The notes under the pieces are model-generated. The model saw only the letters and a list, made by a program, of their open reading frames with translations, had not been told where the DNA came from and ran no database searches. A program made the translations under genes and the position numbers. Below are positions 25,054 to 32,178 of a stretch of DNA of 33,292 nucleotides, in pieces. Source of the stretch: Sporosarcina sp. NCCP-2222 (GTDB lineage: Bacteria; Bacillota; Bacilli; Bacillales_A; Planococcaceae); the NCBI RefSeq assembly GCF_023168145.1, contig NZ_BQYK01000009.1, positions 74,358-107,649 of the forward strand. Direction: 5' to 3'. How positions within the stretch are numbered: the first letter of the stretch is position 1; the number at the start of each line of letters is the position of its first letter.

Positions 25054-25084
25054 GTAGCTAATACACAAAAGGGGGAATTAACCA

Positions 25085-27370
25085 GTGAAGAAACAAGCAT
25101 TACTTGCAGCAATGGCATCCGCACTTCTCGTATCCTATCCACTCAGTGCGAAAGCCAATGACACAGTTCGGTCGCTTGACCGGGAGATTATTAGGACTGC
25201 GGAAAATGTGAAAGTAGAGGCGCCTGTCTCTGTAGACGATTTCATCCAATACACTTTAGACGAATTGACGTACCAGCATGGCTCCAAGGAAATGAGAGAT
25301 GACATTGTTAAGCGATGGACCTCAAATGCTGATTGGAATCACGATAAGAGCATCACAAAAGGCGAACTTGCCAAGGTCTTAGTTCATGCTCTTCAACTTG
25401 AGGATCAGGAAAAAACCACTGCAGATTACTTGCAGACCGCAAAAATCCATGGACTTTTGAAGATCTACAGCCAAGCAGAAGAAACGGTAACAGTGGAAGA
25501 GATGGAGAACATTCTTGATCATGCGAAGGCATTCGCTTCCAAGGATGTTGGTAATAAAGGAGTAAAAGAAATCTCCGTAGAAGACTTCATGAAAAACCCT
25601 GGAGATGCGGATTATGAAATGTCACCGGACGGCGAGTATATATCGTTTAGTTCCGAATGGGAAAACCGGATGAATGTCTTTGTAAAAAAGATGCATGAGG
25701 ATAGCGAACCAATTCGAGTGACCAGCTCAACTGATCGTGATATTATCGCGTCTTTCTGGAAGGATGATCATATCCTATATTTAAAAGATAACGGCGGCGA
25801 TGAAAACTACCACCTATATTCATCCGGCTTCAACGGTCAAGAAGAAAGGGACTTAACTCCGTATCCAGACGTTAGAGTTCAACTGATCAGTGGCTTGTCT
25901 GGTGTGAAAGATGAAATTCTCATTGGAATGAATAAAGAAGATCCTACTGTCTTTGATGTGTACCGACTGAATATAAAAACGGGTGACTTGGACCATGTTG
26001 CGAAAAATCCTGGCAATATTGGGGGCTGGCTTGCAGACCATGAAGGTAAAATTCGCATCGCAACCGAAACGGATGGTGTAAATAGTACAGTTCTCTATCG
26101 AGAAAATGAAGAGGATGAATTCAAACCGTTTATCCAAACAGAAGAAGGTGATGCCATTACACCGTTCGCTTTTTCAAGAGATAATCAATCTATTTATGCT
26201 TTGTCCAATAAAGGACGAGATAAGTCTGAATTAGTTGTTTTCGATTTGGATGCCAATGAGAAAGTCCTCTATTCCAACCCGCAGGTCGACGTGGCGACAG
26301 GTTTCTATGACAAGAAGAAAGATGCGGTCGTAGCAGCCGGATATATTACAGACAAACTGCACTATGAGTTTTTCGATAAAGGCTTGGAACGCATTTTCAA
26401 CCAGTTGGAAGACAAACTCCAAGTAAGCGAAAGTGAATTGTTCCTCAATGACTATAATGAAAATATGACAAAGTTCATCGTACTCGTTTCAAGCGATAAA
26501 GAATTCGGCACCTACTACTATTACGATTCTACAACGGAAGAATTGACCAAATTGACGGAGCTCGCTTCTTGGCTTGACCGGGATACCATGGCCGATATGC
26601 ACCCGATCTCCTATCAAAGCAGAGATGGTCTCACGATCCATGGCTATTTGACGCTTCCCAAAAATAAAAAACCGGAAAACTTGCCACTCATCGTCAATCC
26701 TCATGGCGGTCCTTGGGCACGTGATACATGGGGCTTCAATTCGGAAGTACAGTTGCTTGCCAACCGTGGATACGCCGTGCTCCAAGTGAACTTCCGTTCA
26801 TCAGTTGGTTACGGTAAAACATTTACCGATGCAGGCGACAAACAATGGGGCCTAAAAATCCAAGATGACATTACCGATGGCGTTCAATGGGCCATTGATC
26901 AAGGCATAGCAGATCCTGACCGTATTGGAATTTACGGAGCATCCTTCGGAGGCTATGCGACGTTAGCCGGCATTACGTTCACTCCAGATCTTTATGCCGC
27001 AGCGGTAGACTATGTCGGTGTCTCGAATATCTTCACGTTACTTGACACCATCCCGCCGTATTGGGAAACAATGAGAAACAACCTCTACAAACGTATTGGC
27101 CATCCGGTCGAGGATAAGGAATTGCTGGAAGCTGTTTCCCCTGTCTTCCATGCTGATAAAATCAAAACACCACTATTTGTAGCCCAAGGCGCTAATGATC
27201 CTCGTGTTAACCAGGCCGAATCCGATCAAATTGTGGAGGCCTTACGGAAGCGCGGTGTTGATGTGGAGTACATGTTAAAAGAAAACGAAGGACATGGCTT
27301 CGATAATGAAGAAAATCGTATTGAGTTCTACAATGCGATGATTGATTTCTTTGATAAGCATTTGAAGTGA
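25085..27370 (+). CDS. Secreted S9-family prolyl oligopeptidase-like peptidase
   Basis: 761 residues. Signal peptide (MKKQALLAAMASALLVSYPLSAKA), then about 150 residues resembling diverged SLH repeats (DKSITKGELAKVLVHALQL, TAKIHGLLKI), then a propeller of TolB/DPP-like blades (YEMSPDGEYISFSSEW). The C-terminal alpha/beta hydrolase (about 515-761) has the oxyanion strand NPHGGPW, nucleophile GASFGGY (S620), acid GANDPRV (D705) and base NEGHGF (H737), the full S9 triad. It should cleave peptides outside the cell, in the acylaminoacyl-/dipeptidyl-peptidase group. Most relatives are cytoplasmic, so the export signal is notable. GTG start with AAAAGGGGG upstream. Monocistronic between its promoter and a strong terminator. 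Confidence 0.9.
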   Translation: MKKQALLAAMASALLVSYPLSAKANDTVRSLDREIIRTAENVKVEAPVSVDDFIQYTLDELTYQHGSKEMRDDIVKRWTSNADWNHDKSITKGELAKVLVHALQLEDQEKTTADYLQTAKIHGLLKIYSQAEETVTVEEMENILDHAKAFASKDVGNKGVKEISVEDFMKNPGDADYEMSPDGEYISFSSEWENRMNVFVKKMHEDSEPIRVTSSTDRDIIASFWKDDHILYLKDNGGDENYHLYSSGFNGQEERDLTPYPDVRVQLISGLSGVKDEILIGMNKEDPTVFDVYRLNIKTGDLDHVAKNPGNIGGWLADHEGKIRIATETDGVNSTVLYRENEEDEFKPFIQTEEGDAITPFAFSRDNQSIYALSNKGRDKSELVVFDLDANEKVLYSNPQVDVATGFYDKKKDAVVAAGYITDKLHYEFFDKGLERIFNQLEDKLQVSESELFLNDYNENMTKFIVLVSSDKEFGTYYYYDSTTEELTKLTELASWLDRDTMADMHPISYQSRDGLTIHGYLTLPKNKKPENLPLIVNPHGGPWARDTWGFNSEVQLLANRGYAVLQVNFRSSVGYGKTFTDAGDKQWGLKIQDDITDGVQWAIDQGIADPDRIGIYGASFGGYATLAGITFTPDLYAAAVDYVGVSNIFTLLDTIPPYWETMRNNLYKRIGHPVEDKELLEAVSPVFHADKIKTPLFVAQGANDPRVNQAESDQIVEALRKRGVDVEYMLKENEGHGFDNEENRIEFYNAMIDFFDKHLK

Positions 27371-27380
27371 TGAGCCAATA

Positions 27381-27417
27381 AAAAACGAAACGCTGTGTAA
27401 CGCAGCGTTTCGTTTTT
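27381..27417 (+). terminator. Terminator of the S9 peptidase gene
   Basis: AAAAACGAAACGCTG (27381-27395) pairs perfectly with 27403-27417 around TGTAACG; the right arm ends in a run of six T residues. Confidence 0.92.
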
Positions 27418-27444
27418 TACGTGCAACCGATACTACGTTCAATC

Positions 27445-27590
27445 GCGCAATAACAACTGTTACAAGCGCATAAATCATAGAAATCGCGCATACAACCAGC
27501 AAATCCGAGCATAACCGACCGGCAAGCGCGCATTAAGCAGTGATAACCGCGCATAAACAGTCCCCATGCGTGCACAACACCCCAGTGTAC
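27445..27590. repeat. Array of degenerate 21-bp GCGCATAA repeats
   Basis: A GCGCA-type pentamer starts at 27445, 27466, 27486, 27507 (GAGCA), 27528, 27549 and 27570 (GTGCA), so the spacing is 21, 20, 21, 21, 21 and 21 bases. It is usually followed by TAA or ATAA; the rest of each unit is poorly conserved. A possible eighth unit lies at 27421. The region is non-coding, between the peptidase terminator and the convergent sortase gene. A 21-base period is two helical turns. Confidence 0.75.
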
Positions 27591-27638
27591 CCTTACCACC
27601 AGATAACCAAAACAAGTAAATGGATTTACATCAATTGA

Positions 27639-28238
27639 TCAAAGACTACTTTCAACCAATTTCGCATACACCACATACCGTTGCGGCGCATTGCCGATAT
27701 ACCGAAATGGATAGCAGGTGGAAAGCGTAAGCAATTCCTCCGGAGCCGTAGAACGAATGACGGTTTCATCATTCTGCTCCACAATCTTCGTGTCAACAAT
27801 CGCATAGGTAAATGTACCATGCGCCATTTTCACAATGATGGAATCCCCGTTTTGTAATTTGTCGAGTCCAGTAAAGACGGTATCCCGATGGCCAGATAAT
27901 AATATCTGGTCTTTCTCTCCGGGATACACGGTGCCTGTGTAATGGCCGACTCCCTGTTTCAAAGCACCCTCATCTGTCCCTTCTACGATTGGGAGTTCTT
28001 TGTTTAAGTTTGGGATTTGAAGTATGCCAATTGTTTCGCCATTTTGGAATGACAGTTCGAGGGTTTCTTGTTTTTCATCTATTGCTTTCTCGTCAAATAC
28101 TGTAGCCATTTTCAAGTATTTTTTCGCTTCAGCAAGTGCCGCTTTTTCGGATTGATTAGTGGAAAGCATTTGTATAAGCGCATAACCGATTAGGCATAAC
28201 CCCACTGCAAGCATGAGCAAAGCCACTTTCTTTTCCAA
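27639..28238 (-). CDS. Sortase, probably class D
   Basis: About 199 residues. N-terminal signal anchor (MEKKVALLMLAVGLCLIGYALIQML), then a sortase fold with catalytic H117 (SGHRDT), C175 (TLSTCYPF) and R187 (NAPQRYVVYAK). TLSTC and the compact length suit class D-type enzymes of Bacillales. It cleaves LPXT-type signals and joins the protein to wall peptide or to another subunit. The substrate is probably the LPATS protein encoded just upstream. I chose TTG 28238, because AAGGAGGG lies 8 bases before it; the in-frame TTG at 28259 falls before that site. A terminator-like hairpin separates it from the substrate gene. Confidence 0.92.
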   Translation of the reverse strand: MEKKVALLMLAVGLCLIGYALIQMLSTNQSEKAALAEAKKYLKMATVFDEKAIDEKQETLELSFQNGETIGILQIPNLNKELPIVEGTDEGALKQGVGHYTGTVYPGEKDQILLSGHRDTVFTGLDKLQNGDSIIVKMAHGTFTYAIVDTKIVEQNDETVIRSTAPEELLTLSTCYPFRYIGNAPQRYVVYAKLVESSL

Positions 28239-28262
28239 TCCACTTTCCCTCCTTTCCAATCA

Positions 28263-28290
28263 AAAAAGCTGCACGACTCGGCAGCTTTTT
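28263..28290 (-). terminator. Terminator between LPATS protein and sortase genes
   Basis: AAAAAGCTGC (28263-28272) pairs with GCAGCTTTTT (28281-28290), followed on the minus strand by a T run. The sortase RBS begins within 20 bases, so the sortase is probably made at a low level by readthrough. Confidence 0.85.
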
Positions 28291-28297
28291 GACCATT

Positions 28298-28957
28298 CTA
28301 TTGTGCAACCTTCATCCTTCTAACATACGCGACAAACATGATGGCAATCGCCACTACAACCAATACAGATCCAAGCAACAAAATATTGAACATATTCGTA
28401 GAGGTGGCCGGCAGTTTGAATCCCCCTGATGAGGAAGCGTCGCCACTGTCAATCCGAGCTTTTGTAACGGCTTGCGAAGAAGCGCTTGCTTTCCCTTCCG
28501 CTGTAAAGTTCAGAATGAAAGCTGCTTGCAATCCTTGGAAGTCGTTTCCAAGATGCTCCGGAAACCGGATGGTGATGTCCAATTTCTCCTCGCTGCCACT
28601 CGCCAGATTTCTAGCGGGCAATGTCGTAAAGGCTGCTAATTTACCATTATACAGCTCTTCATCACCAGCCTTAATTTCTATCAACAGTTCATTAAACAAC
28701 TTTTCATCGCCGTTGTTCTTCAGTTGCATGTAGTAGGCAAACTCTTTGTTGCCTGCATTATTGACCGTAAGCGTACGCGGTGCCCAGTCGCCCGGTTTCA
28801 TGTTACTTACGTCAAATAACGTCTCTTTTGGGGACAGGCTGATGTTGATTTCCTGATTGTCCGCACTATTATTTTCATCAGCCAAGACGCTCGCGATCGG
28901 GAATAGTAGAATCCCACAGACGACTAAAAGTATGGGAATACTCTTTGAAAGCTTCAT
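28298..28957 (-). CDS. TasA-like protein with LPATS sortase signal
   Basis: 219 residues. Signal peptide ending near SVLADENNS, then a TasA/CalY-type beta-sandwich region: INISLSPKETLFDVSNMKPGDWAPRTLTVNNAG (shown in part; the KPGDW block matches VSNIKPGDWMNR of the neighbouring CalY). The C-terminus is a full cell-wall sorting signal: LPATS (182-186), hydrophobic helix and positive tail (YVRRMK). It should therefore be linked to peptidoglycan by the adjacent sortase. TasA-family subunits normally lack such a signal, so this one may be the wall-anchored base of a fibre. RBS AAGGAGG precedes ATG. Third-to-last position in a CalY-TapA-SipW-type cluster. Confidence 0.85.
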   Translation of the reverse strand: MKLSKSIPILLVVCGILLFPIASVLADENNSADNQEINISLSPKETLFDVSNMKPGDWAPRTLTVNNAGNKEFAYYMQLKNNGDEKLFNELLIEIKAGDEELYNGKLAAFTTLPARNLASGSEEKLDITIRFPEHLGNDFQGLQAAFILNFTAEGKASASSQAVTKARIDSGDASSSGGFKLPATSTNMFNILLLGSVLVVVAIAIMFVAYVRRMKVAQ

Positions 28958-28993
28958 TACTGTGCTGCCTCCTTCCGTTTCAAACCGTTTGAC

Positions 28994-29611
28994 TCAGGAA
29001 GAGGGGTTTCCGCCCTCTTCCCCTGCTAAATCCGCCTGTTTTTTGGGAGACAACTCGATTGCGGAAAGTACTTTCCAAATGGTGAACGCGGAATAGATGA
29101 GCAACAAGAATCCAGGTATTAATAGAAGAAATGCGCCATTTTTCGACTGTGCAAAATTGATGAAATAGCCGACATAAGGAACCGTATGGCCTGTATATTC
29201 CGCTACGACATTGTCTGAAAGAACCGGGTTCATGTCTTCCGCATTGTTGTTATCCCCTTTTGTACGGTACAAGACGGAATCACCACTTTTCACGACATCT
29301 GTAATCCGGTGGGTAATCAAAATACCCTCTTCCTCTTGAAATGTAATGACATCTCCGGTTTTATAAGCTTTTTTATCCTCAGCTGCTTTCACTACAATGA
29401 TCGAGCCAGTCTGAATGCCAGGCTCCATCGATCCAGACAGAACCGTTTTGAACTGATAACCAAAGATCTCAGGCTCTCCGCCCGACGCTTTGGATATGAC
29501 GACTACAGCTGCCACAGTGATCAGCAACACCATCAAAATTCCTGATACGATATTATTGACCCACTTCGTCACCTGTTTCGTTACCTTCTGCGTTTTGCTT
29601 CTCTTTCTCAT
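28994..29611 (-). CDS. sipW: SipW-type signal peptidase I
   Basis: About 205 residues. Basic N-terminus, one membrane helix (IVSGILMVLLITVAAVVVI), catalytic Ser61 in LSGSMEPG, and His101 in ITHRI where bacterial P-type enzymes have Lys; this Ser-His arrangement is typical of the ER-type SipW group. Downstream GDNN and a second helix (FLLLIPGFLLLIYSAFTIW). SipW enzymes process TasA/CalY and TapA precursors, and such substrates flank it here. ATG 29611 is chosen over GTG 29620 because GAGGG lies 8 bases upstream. The gene starts inside the 3' end of the acidic TapA-like gene (59-base overlap), so the two are translationally coupled. Confidence 0.93.
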   Translation of the reverse strand: MRKRSKTQKVTKQVTKWVNNIVSGILMVLLITVAAVVVISKASGGEPEIFGYQFKTVLSGSMEPGIQTGSIIVVKAAEDKKAYKTGDVITFQEEEGILITHRITDVVKSGDSVLYRTKGDNNNAEDMNPVLSDNVVAEYTGHTVPYVGYFINFAQSKNGAFLLLIPGFLLLIYSAFTIWKVLSAIELSPKKQADLAGEEGGNPSS

Positions 29612-30707
29612 CCGATTCACCCTCTACTTTCTTATCTTGTTCTTTTACTGCTGCGTTCTCATCTTCTTTGTTTGCTGGCGTTGGATGTTTTATCGGCTTT
29701 TTGTCATTTGGGAAGGTCGCTCCTTGTTCATTACCTCCCTCCGACTCTTTACGACTATCATCGCTGGATCCGTCATCCACTCCAGTATCAGTATCGGAAC
29801 TCACTCCATCTTTCACTTCAGCATCTTCTCCCGGATCGGTTACTTCCGGGTCTTCAACAACTTTATCTTTTTCATCCCCTGTTTCAGGTTCCTTATCTTT
29901 CATGCACTCTCCCTCTACTTTTTCGTCTTTCTTTTCTGTAAGGCTTTCTTTTTCAGAAGTACATTGGCCTTCATCAACGCCATTGTTTTCATTCTCTTCT
30001 AGTTCACCGTCATTATTTTCACACTCGTTTTCTTTCTGCTCAATCGAGTCAGCTTCCTTTTCGCTTTCATCCTGAGCAATTCCATCCACATTCTCTTGTT
30101 TTTCTGTATCGTCATCAACGGTTTCTTCATTCGATTCCGTTTCTTCCGATGTATCCTCAGAACCATCCACTTCGCCTAATGGATCTTCGTTATTTTCTAT
30201 GCTTATTTCGGTGCCCTCATCCTCATCAACAATCGTTTCCTCCAAAACTCCTGGATCTTCATCCACTACTTCAAGTGGCAGTTCTTCTACGTTAGTTTCT
30301 CCAGCCACATTATTATCAGGCTGAACAGCTTCGTCCGATGGCCCTTGGGAACTATCTGCTTCCGCCTCCTGATCTACGGTGTTCTCCTCATTTGTTACAT
30401 CTTCCTCAACAGTTGCTTCTTCCGGAATTTCCCCATCTTTCTCTTCGATGATTTTCTCAATTTGGTCACGCAAGTCTATCGTTATGATTTCAATCTCTCC
30501 ACATTCGTTCACTATGACCTTTTGTTCAGTCCAGATTCCAGCCGTGATTGTCTGGGAAATTTCCGCACGGCTGCTCAGAAAAGCAGAAGTACCAGACGTC
30601 ATATAACTAACTCCAAATATAGTTAAGTAGCAAATCAAAGCTACCTTAAGATAAAACAATAAAGCGCGGTGATTCTTCTTGTACCTTCGTCTGCGCTTGC
30701 TTTTCAA
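29553..30707 (-). CDS. Acidic TapA-like SipW substrate
   Basis: About 384 residues. Basic start (KSKRRRRYKKNHRALLFYL), hydrophobic segment (VALICYLTIFGVSYMTSG), then TSAFLSSRAEISQTITAG, resembling the SipW-processed region of Bacillus TapA and TasA (T-x-A-F followed by small residues). Beyond about residue 90 it is almost wholly Glu/Asp-rich low complexity (EEATVEEDVTNEE, VEDPEVTDPGEDAEVKDG). Gene order (calY, this gene, sipW) and the acidic tail match TapA, the fibre assembly and anchoring factor; the core TapA fold is not recognisable. I chose TTG 30707 with AAAGGCGGG upstream; a GTG at 30809 without RBS would add 34 unlikely residues. Confidence 0.75.
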   Translation of the reverse strand: MKSKRRRRYKKNHRALLFYLKVALICYLTIFGVSYMTSGTSAFLSSRAEISQTITAGIWTEQKVIVNECGEIEIITIDLRDQIEKIIEEKDGEIPEEATVEEDVTNEENTVDQEAEADSSQGPSDEAVQPDNNVAGETNVEELPLEVVDEDPGVLEETIVDEDEGTEISIENNEDPLGEVDGSEDTSEETESNEETVDDDTEKQENVDGIAQDESEKEADSIEQKENECENNDGELEENENNGVDEGQCTSEKESLTEKKDEKVEGECMKDKEPETGDEKDKVVEDPEVTDPGEDAEVKDGVSSDTDTGVDDGSSDDSRKESEGGNEQGATFPNDKKPIKHPTPANKEDENAAVKEQDKKVEGESDEKEKQNAEGNETGDEVGQ

Positions 30708-30833
30708 TCCGATCCCGCCTTTCAAATTCTTGTCGCTGGATTCTGTAAATACATTCCTCAAAACATAAAATAAGGTTATATATTGAGAAATGCATTTAAG
30801 GAAGGGCACCTACGGATTGGTGAAATGAAATGA

Positions 30834-30856
30834 GGGAGGAGAAGGGCTCTCCTCCC
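30834..30856 (-). terminator. Attenuator/terminator after calY
   Basis: GGGAGGAG (30834-30841) pairs with CTCCTCCC (30849-30856); on the minus strand it is followed by TCATTTCATTTC. It lies 9 bases after the calY stop and before the TapA-like gene, which would favour high CalY over the downstream assembly genes. Confidence 0.75.
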
Positions 30857-30864
30857 AAAATGGA

Positions 30865-31461
30865 TTACTTCGATTCTCCAGCTGTTTGTTGCGCATCAAA
30901 CTTCCAAGTAAGCTCTAAATTTGCACCTTGGTAAGCGTTCTGATCCTCCCCATTGTCGTTAAATCTAAACTTCACGTATAGATTATCCGACGTACCTGCT
31001 TTAATTCCGCTCTTTTCTCCGCCTTGCCAGCCGAAGAATTTCGGTGACTCATTTTTAACAGCATCCGGTGACATATTTGCCAATTCGCTTAGTGTCTTAG
31101 AGACAATGATATTGCTGTCTCCAAGAACGCTTCCTTTATCCTCATTTCTAAGGAAATCAACCACAATGTGATCTGCAAAACCAGGTACGGATTCTGTAAA
31201 TGATGTCGTCAAGAAAATCTTAGAGATGTCAAGACTACCTGTATTCTCTAATTTAAACGTACGGTTCATCCAGTCGCCTGGCTTAATGTTAGATACATTA
31301 ATAATTTGTTCAGGGTTTAACGTCAAGTCCAAAGTTCCTGCTGCAAACGTATTGGTGCTTGTTTCCACATCATTGAAATAAGCATACGTTCCTCCACCAA
31401 TCATGCTTACAGCCAAAGCACCTGTTGCAATACCCATTGCTAACTTCTTTTTAAGATTCAT
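30865..31461 (-). CDS. calY: CalY/TasA-family fibre protein
   Basis: 198 residues. SipW-type signal (MNLKKKLAMGIATGALAVS..., cleavage near GGGTYA/YFND), then the CalY core: NTFAAGTLDLTLNPEQIINVSN, IKPGDWMNRTFKLENTGSLDI, NMSPDAVK, NGEDQNAYQGANLELTWKFDAQQTAGE (blocks shown in part). The last block and the GGGTYAYFNDVE region are nearly the same as I remember in Bacillus cereus CalY. The family was called camelysin, but its better supported role is as the major biofilm/surface fibre subunit. ATG with GGGAGGA about 9 bases upstream. First gene of the minus-strand fibre cluster, divergent from a c-di-GMP-controlled regulator. Confidence 0.93.
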   Translation of the reverse strand: MNLKKKLAMGIATGALAVSMIGGGTYAYFNDVETSTNTFAAGTLDLTLNPEQIINVSNIKPGDWMNRTFKLENTGSLDISKIFLTTSFTESVPGFADHIVVDFLRNEDKGSVLGDSNIIVSKTLSELANMSPDAVKNESPKFFGWQGGEKSGIKAGTSDNLYVKFRFNDNGEDQNAYQGANLELTWKFDAQQTAGESK

Positions 31462-31987
31462 ACTTATTATCCTCCCTAAGATTCCTAGTTTTTGTTTTCT
31501 TACAGCCCAATATTCTTTCTCTCAATCAAGACAAGTAATTTCGTGCACCATTTCTGGCCCCAAATATTCGCTCCAACAAATTTCAATTAGTCAGTGAGCA
31601 ATCCATCCGCTTTAAGGAGTAATTGATTGGATCTCTTTATGCTATGTACCGTCATCAACGTCACTAGCATGCTGTTAGAGAATCATTCTTGAACTGGAAT
31701 CACCTTCTACAGAACATCTCCCCCTTTGGACTTCGCTTCATTCGCTATGAGAATGGAACTACGTTTAGTATAAACAGCCAGAAACGATTTCTCGCACCTC
31801 CAATGGGTAATTTTTGGCTCCTTCATATTCGTCTTTCGAGTGACGCAAAAGGCACACTTTCGTGCCATTCCAATTTTTGTATTCTCTTGTACACTAGAAG
31901 TACTAGTCCGTTTGAAACGCAGAAGGACAAAAAGAGACGTAATGAACCAAGAGGACTTAAAAATAGATGCAAATCGCTTCCAATAAA

Positions 31988-32020
31988 CTGACAAGTTCCG
32001 CAAAAAAGATAACTTATACT
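31988..32020 (+). promoter_or_regulatory. Promoter candidate for regulator copy 2
   Basis: CTGACA (31988-31993) and TATACT (32015-32020) separated by 21 bases, the same hexamers and gap as at 15622-15654. Transcription would begin almost at the 5' end of the riboswitch. Confidence 0.55.
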
Positions 32021-32023
32021 AAG

Positions 32024-32118
32024 TAGGTAGAAACAAATGACTAGTAGGAGACTAGGAACTACATCCTCTATTTGGGCACCTGGGATGTAGGGAGTCAGTG
32101 GTGCAACCGGCCTCATTA
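32024..32118 (+). ncRNA. Cyclic di-GMP-II riboswitch aptamer (copy 2)
   Basis: In order: GTAGAAACAAATGA (32027-32040), a small CTAG...CTAG hairpin (32041-32055), CTACATCC (32059-32066), TTTGGGCACCT (32071-32081), GGATGTAG (32083-32090), GAGTCAGTG and GTGCAACCGGCC (32101-32112). CTACATCC and GGATGTAG form P2; GCACC in the loop pairs with GGTGC to form the pseudoknot. The core matches the c-di-GMP-II class and the copy at 15526-15608, while P2 differs in sequence but keeps pairing. Downstream, a weak hairpin (32124-32143) followed by TCTTCTATTTT may be a terminator. Confidence 0.93.
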
Positions 32119-32178
32119 CATATGGATGTTTTGTCAAAAAACGTTCTTCTATTTTGAGTGAGGGGGCTCTCTACATTG

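Larger units (their letters stand above)
24455..25084. other. Divergent control region, B12 riboswitch and peptidase promoter
   Basis: 630 bases without a gene. The left half is the riboswitch leader of the B12 operon; the right end is the peptidase promoter. The stretch of about 24760-25020 is AT-rich and must contain the B12 operon promoter, which I cannot place with confidence. Confidence 0.7.
31462..32178. other. Long divergent control region, calY and regulator
   Basis: 717 bases without a convincing gene. The right part holds the promoter (31988-32020) and c-di-GMP-II riboswitch of the regulator. The left 500 bases are a long calY leader or control region in which I recognise no riboswitch or clear promoter; the length suggests regulator binding sites. 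Confidence 0.6.

Noticed and set aside
27419..27432. GTGCAACCGA resembling the 3' core of the c-di-GMP-II aptamer
   Set aside because: No GGGCAC loop or P2 precedes it and it follows a terminator; the same holds for GTGCAACC near 28302 and GGTTGCAC near 12320.
27421..27590. CRISPR-like repeat array
   Set aside because: Units are only 21 bases in total with an 8-base core and no separate spacers; no cas genes are present.
29490..30075. Several overlapping (+) open frames rich in Ser/Phe/Leu
   Set aside because: They arise as shadows of the Glu/Asp-rich TapA-like gene on the other strand; no RBS or recognisable product.
30865..31461. Reading CalY as a metallopeptidase (camelysin)
   Set aside because: No zinc-binding HExxH motif is present; context with SipW and a TapA-like gene favours a fibre subunit.
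31707..32137. Minus-strand open frames of about 100 residues in the calY-regulator gap
   Set aside because: They overlap the riboswitch and promoter, lack RBSs and show no recognisable domain.
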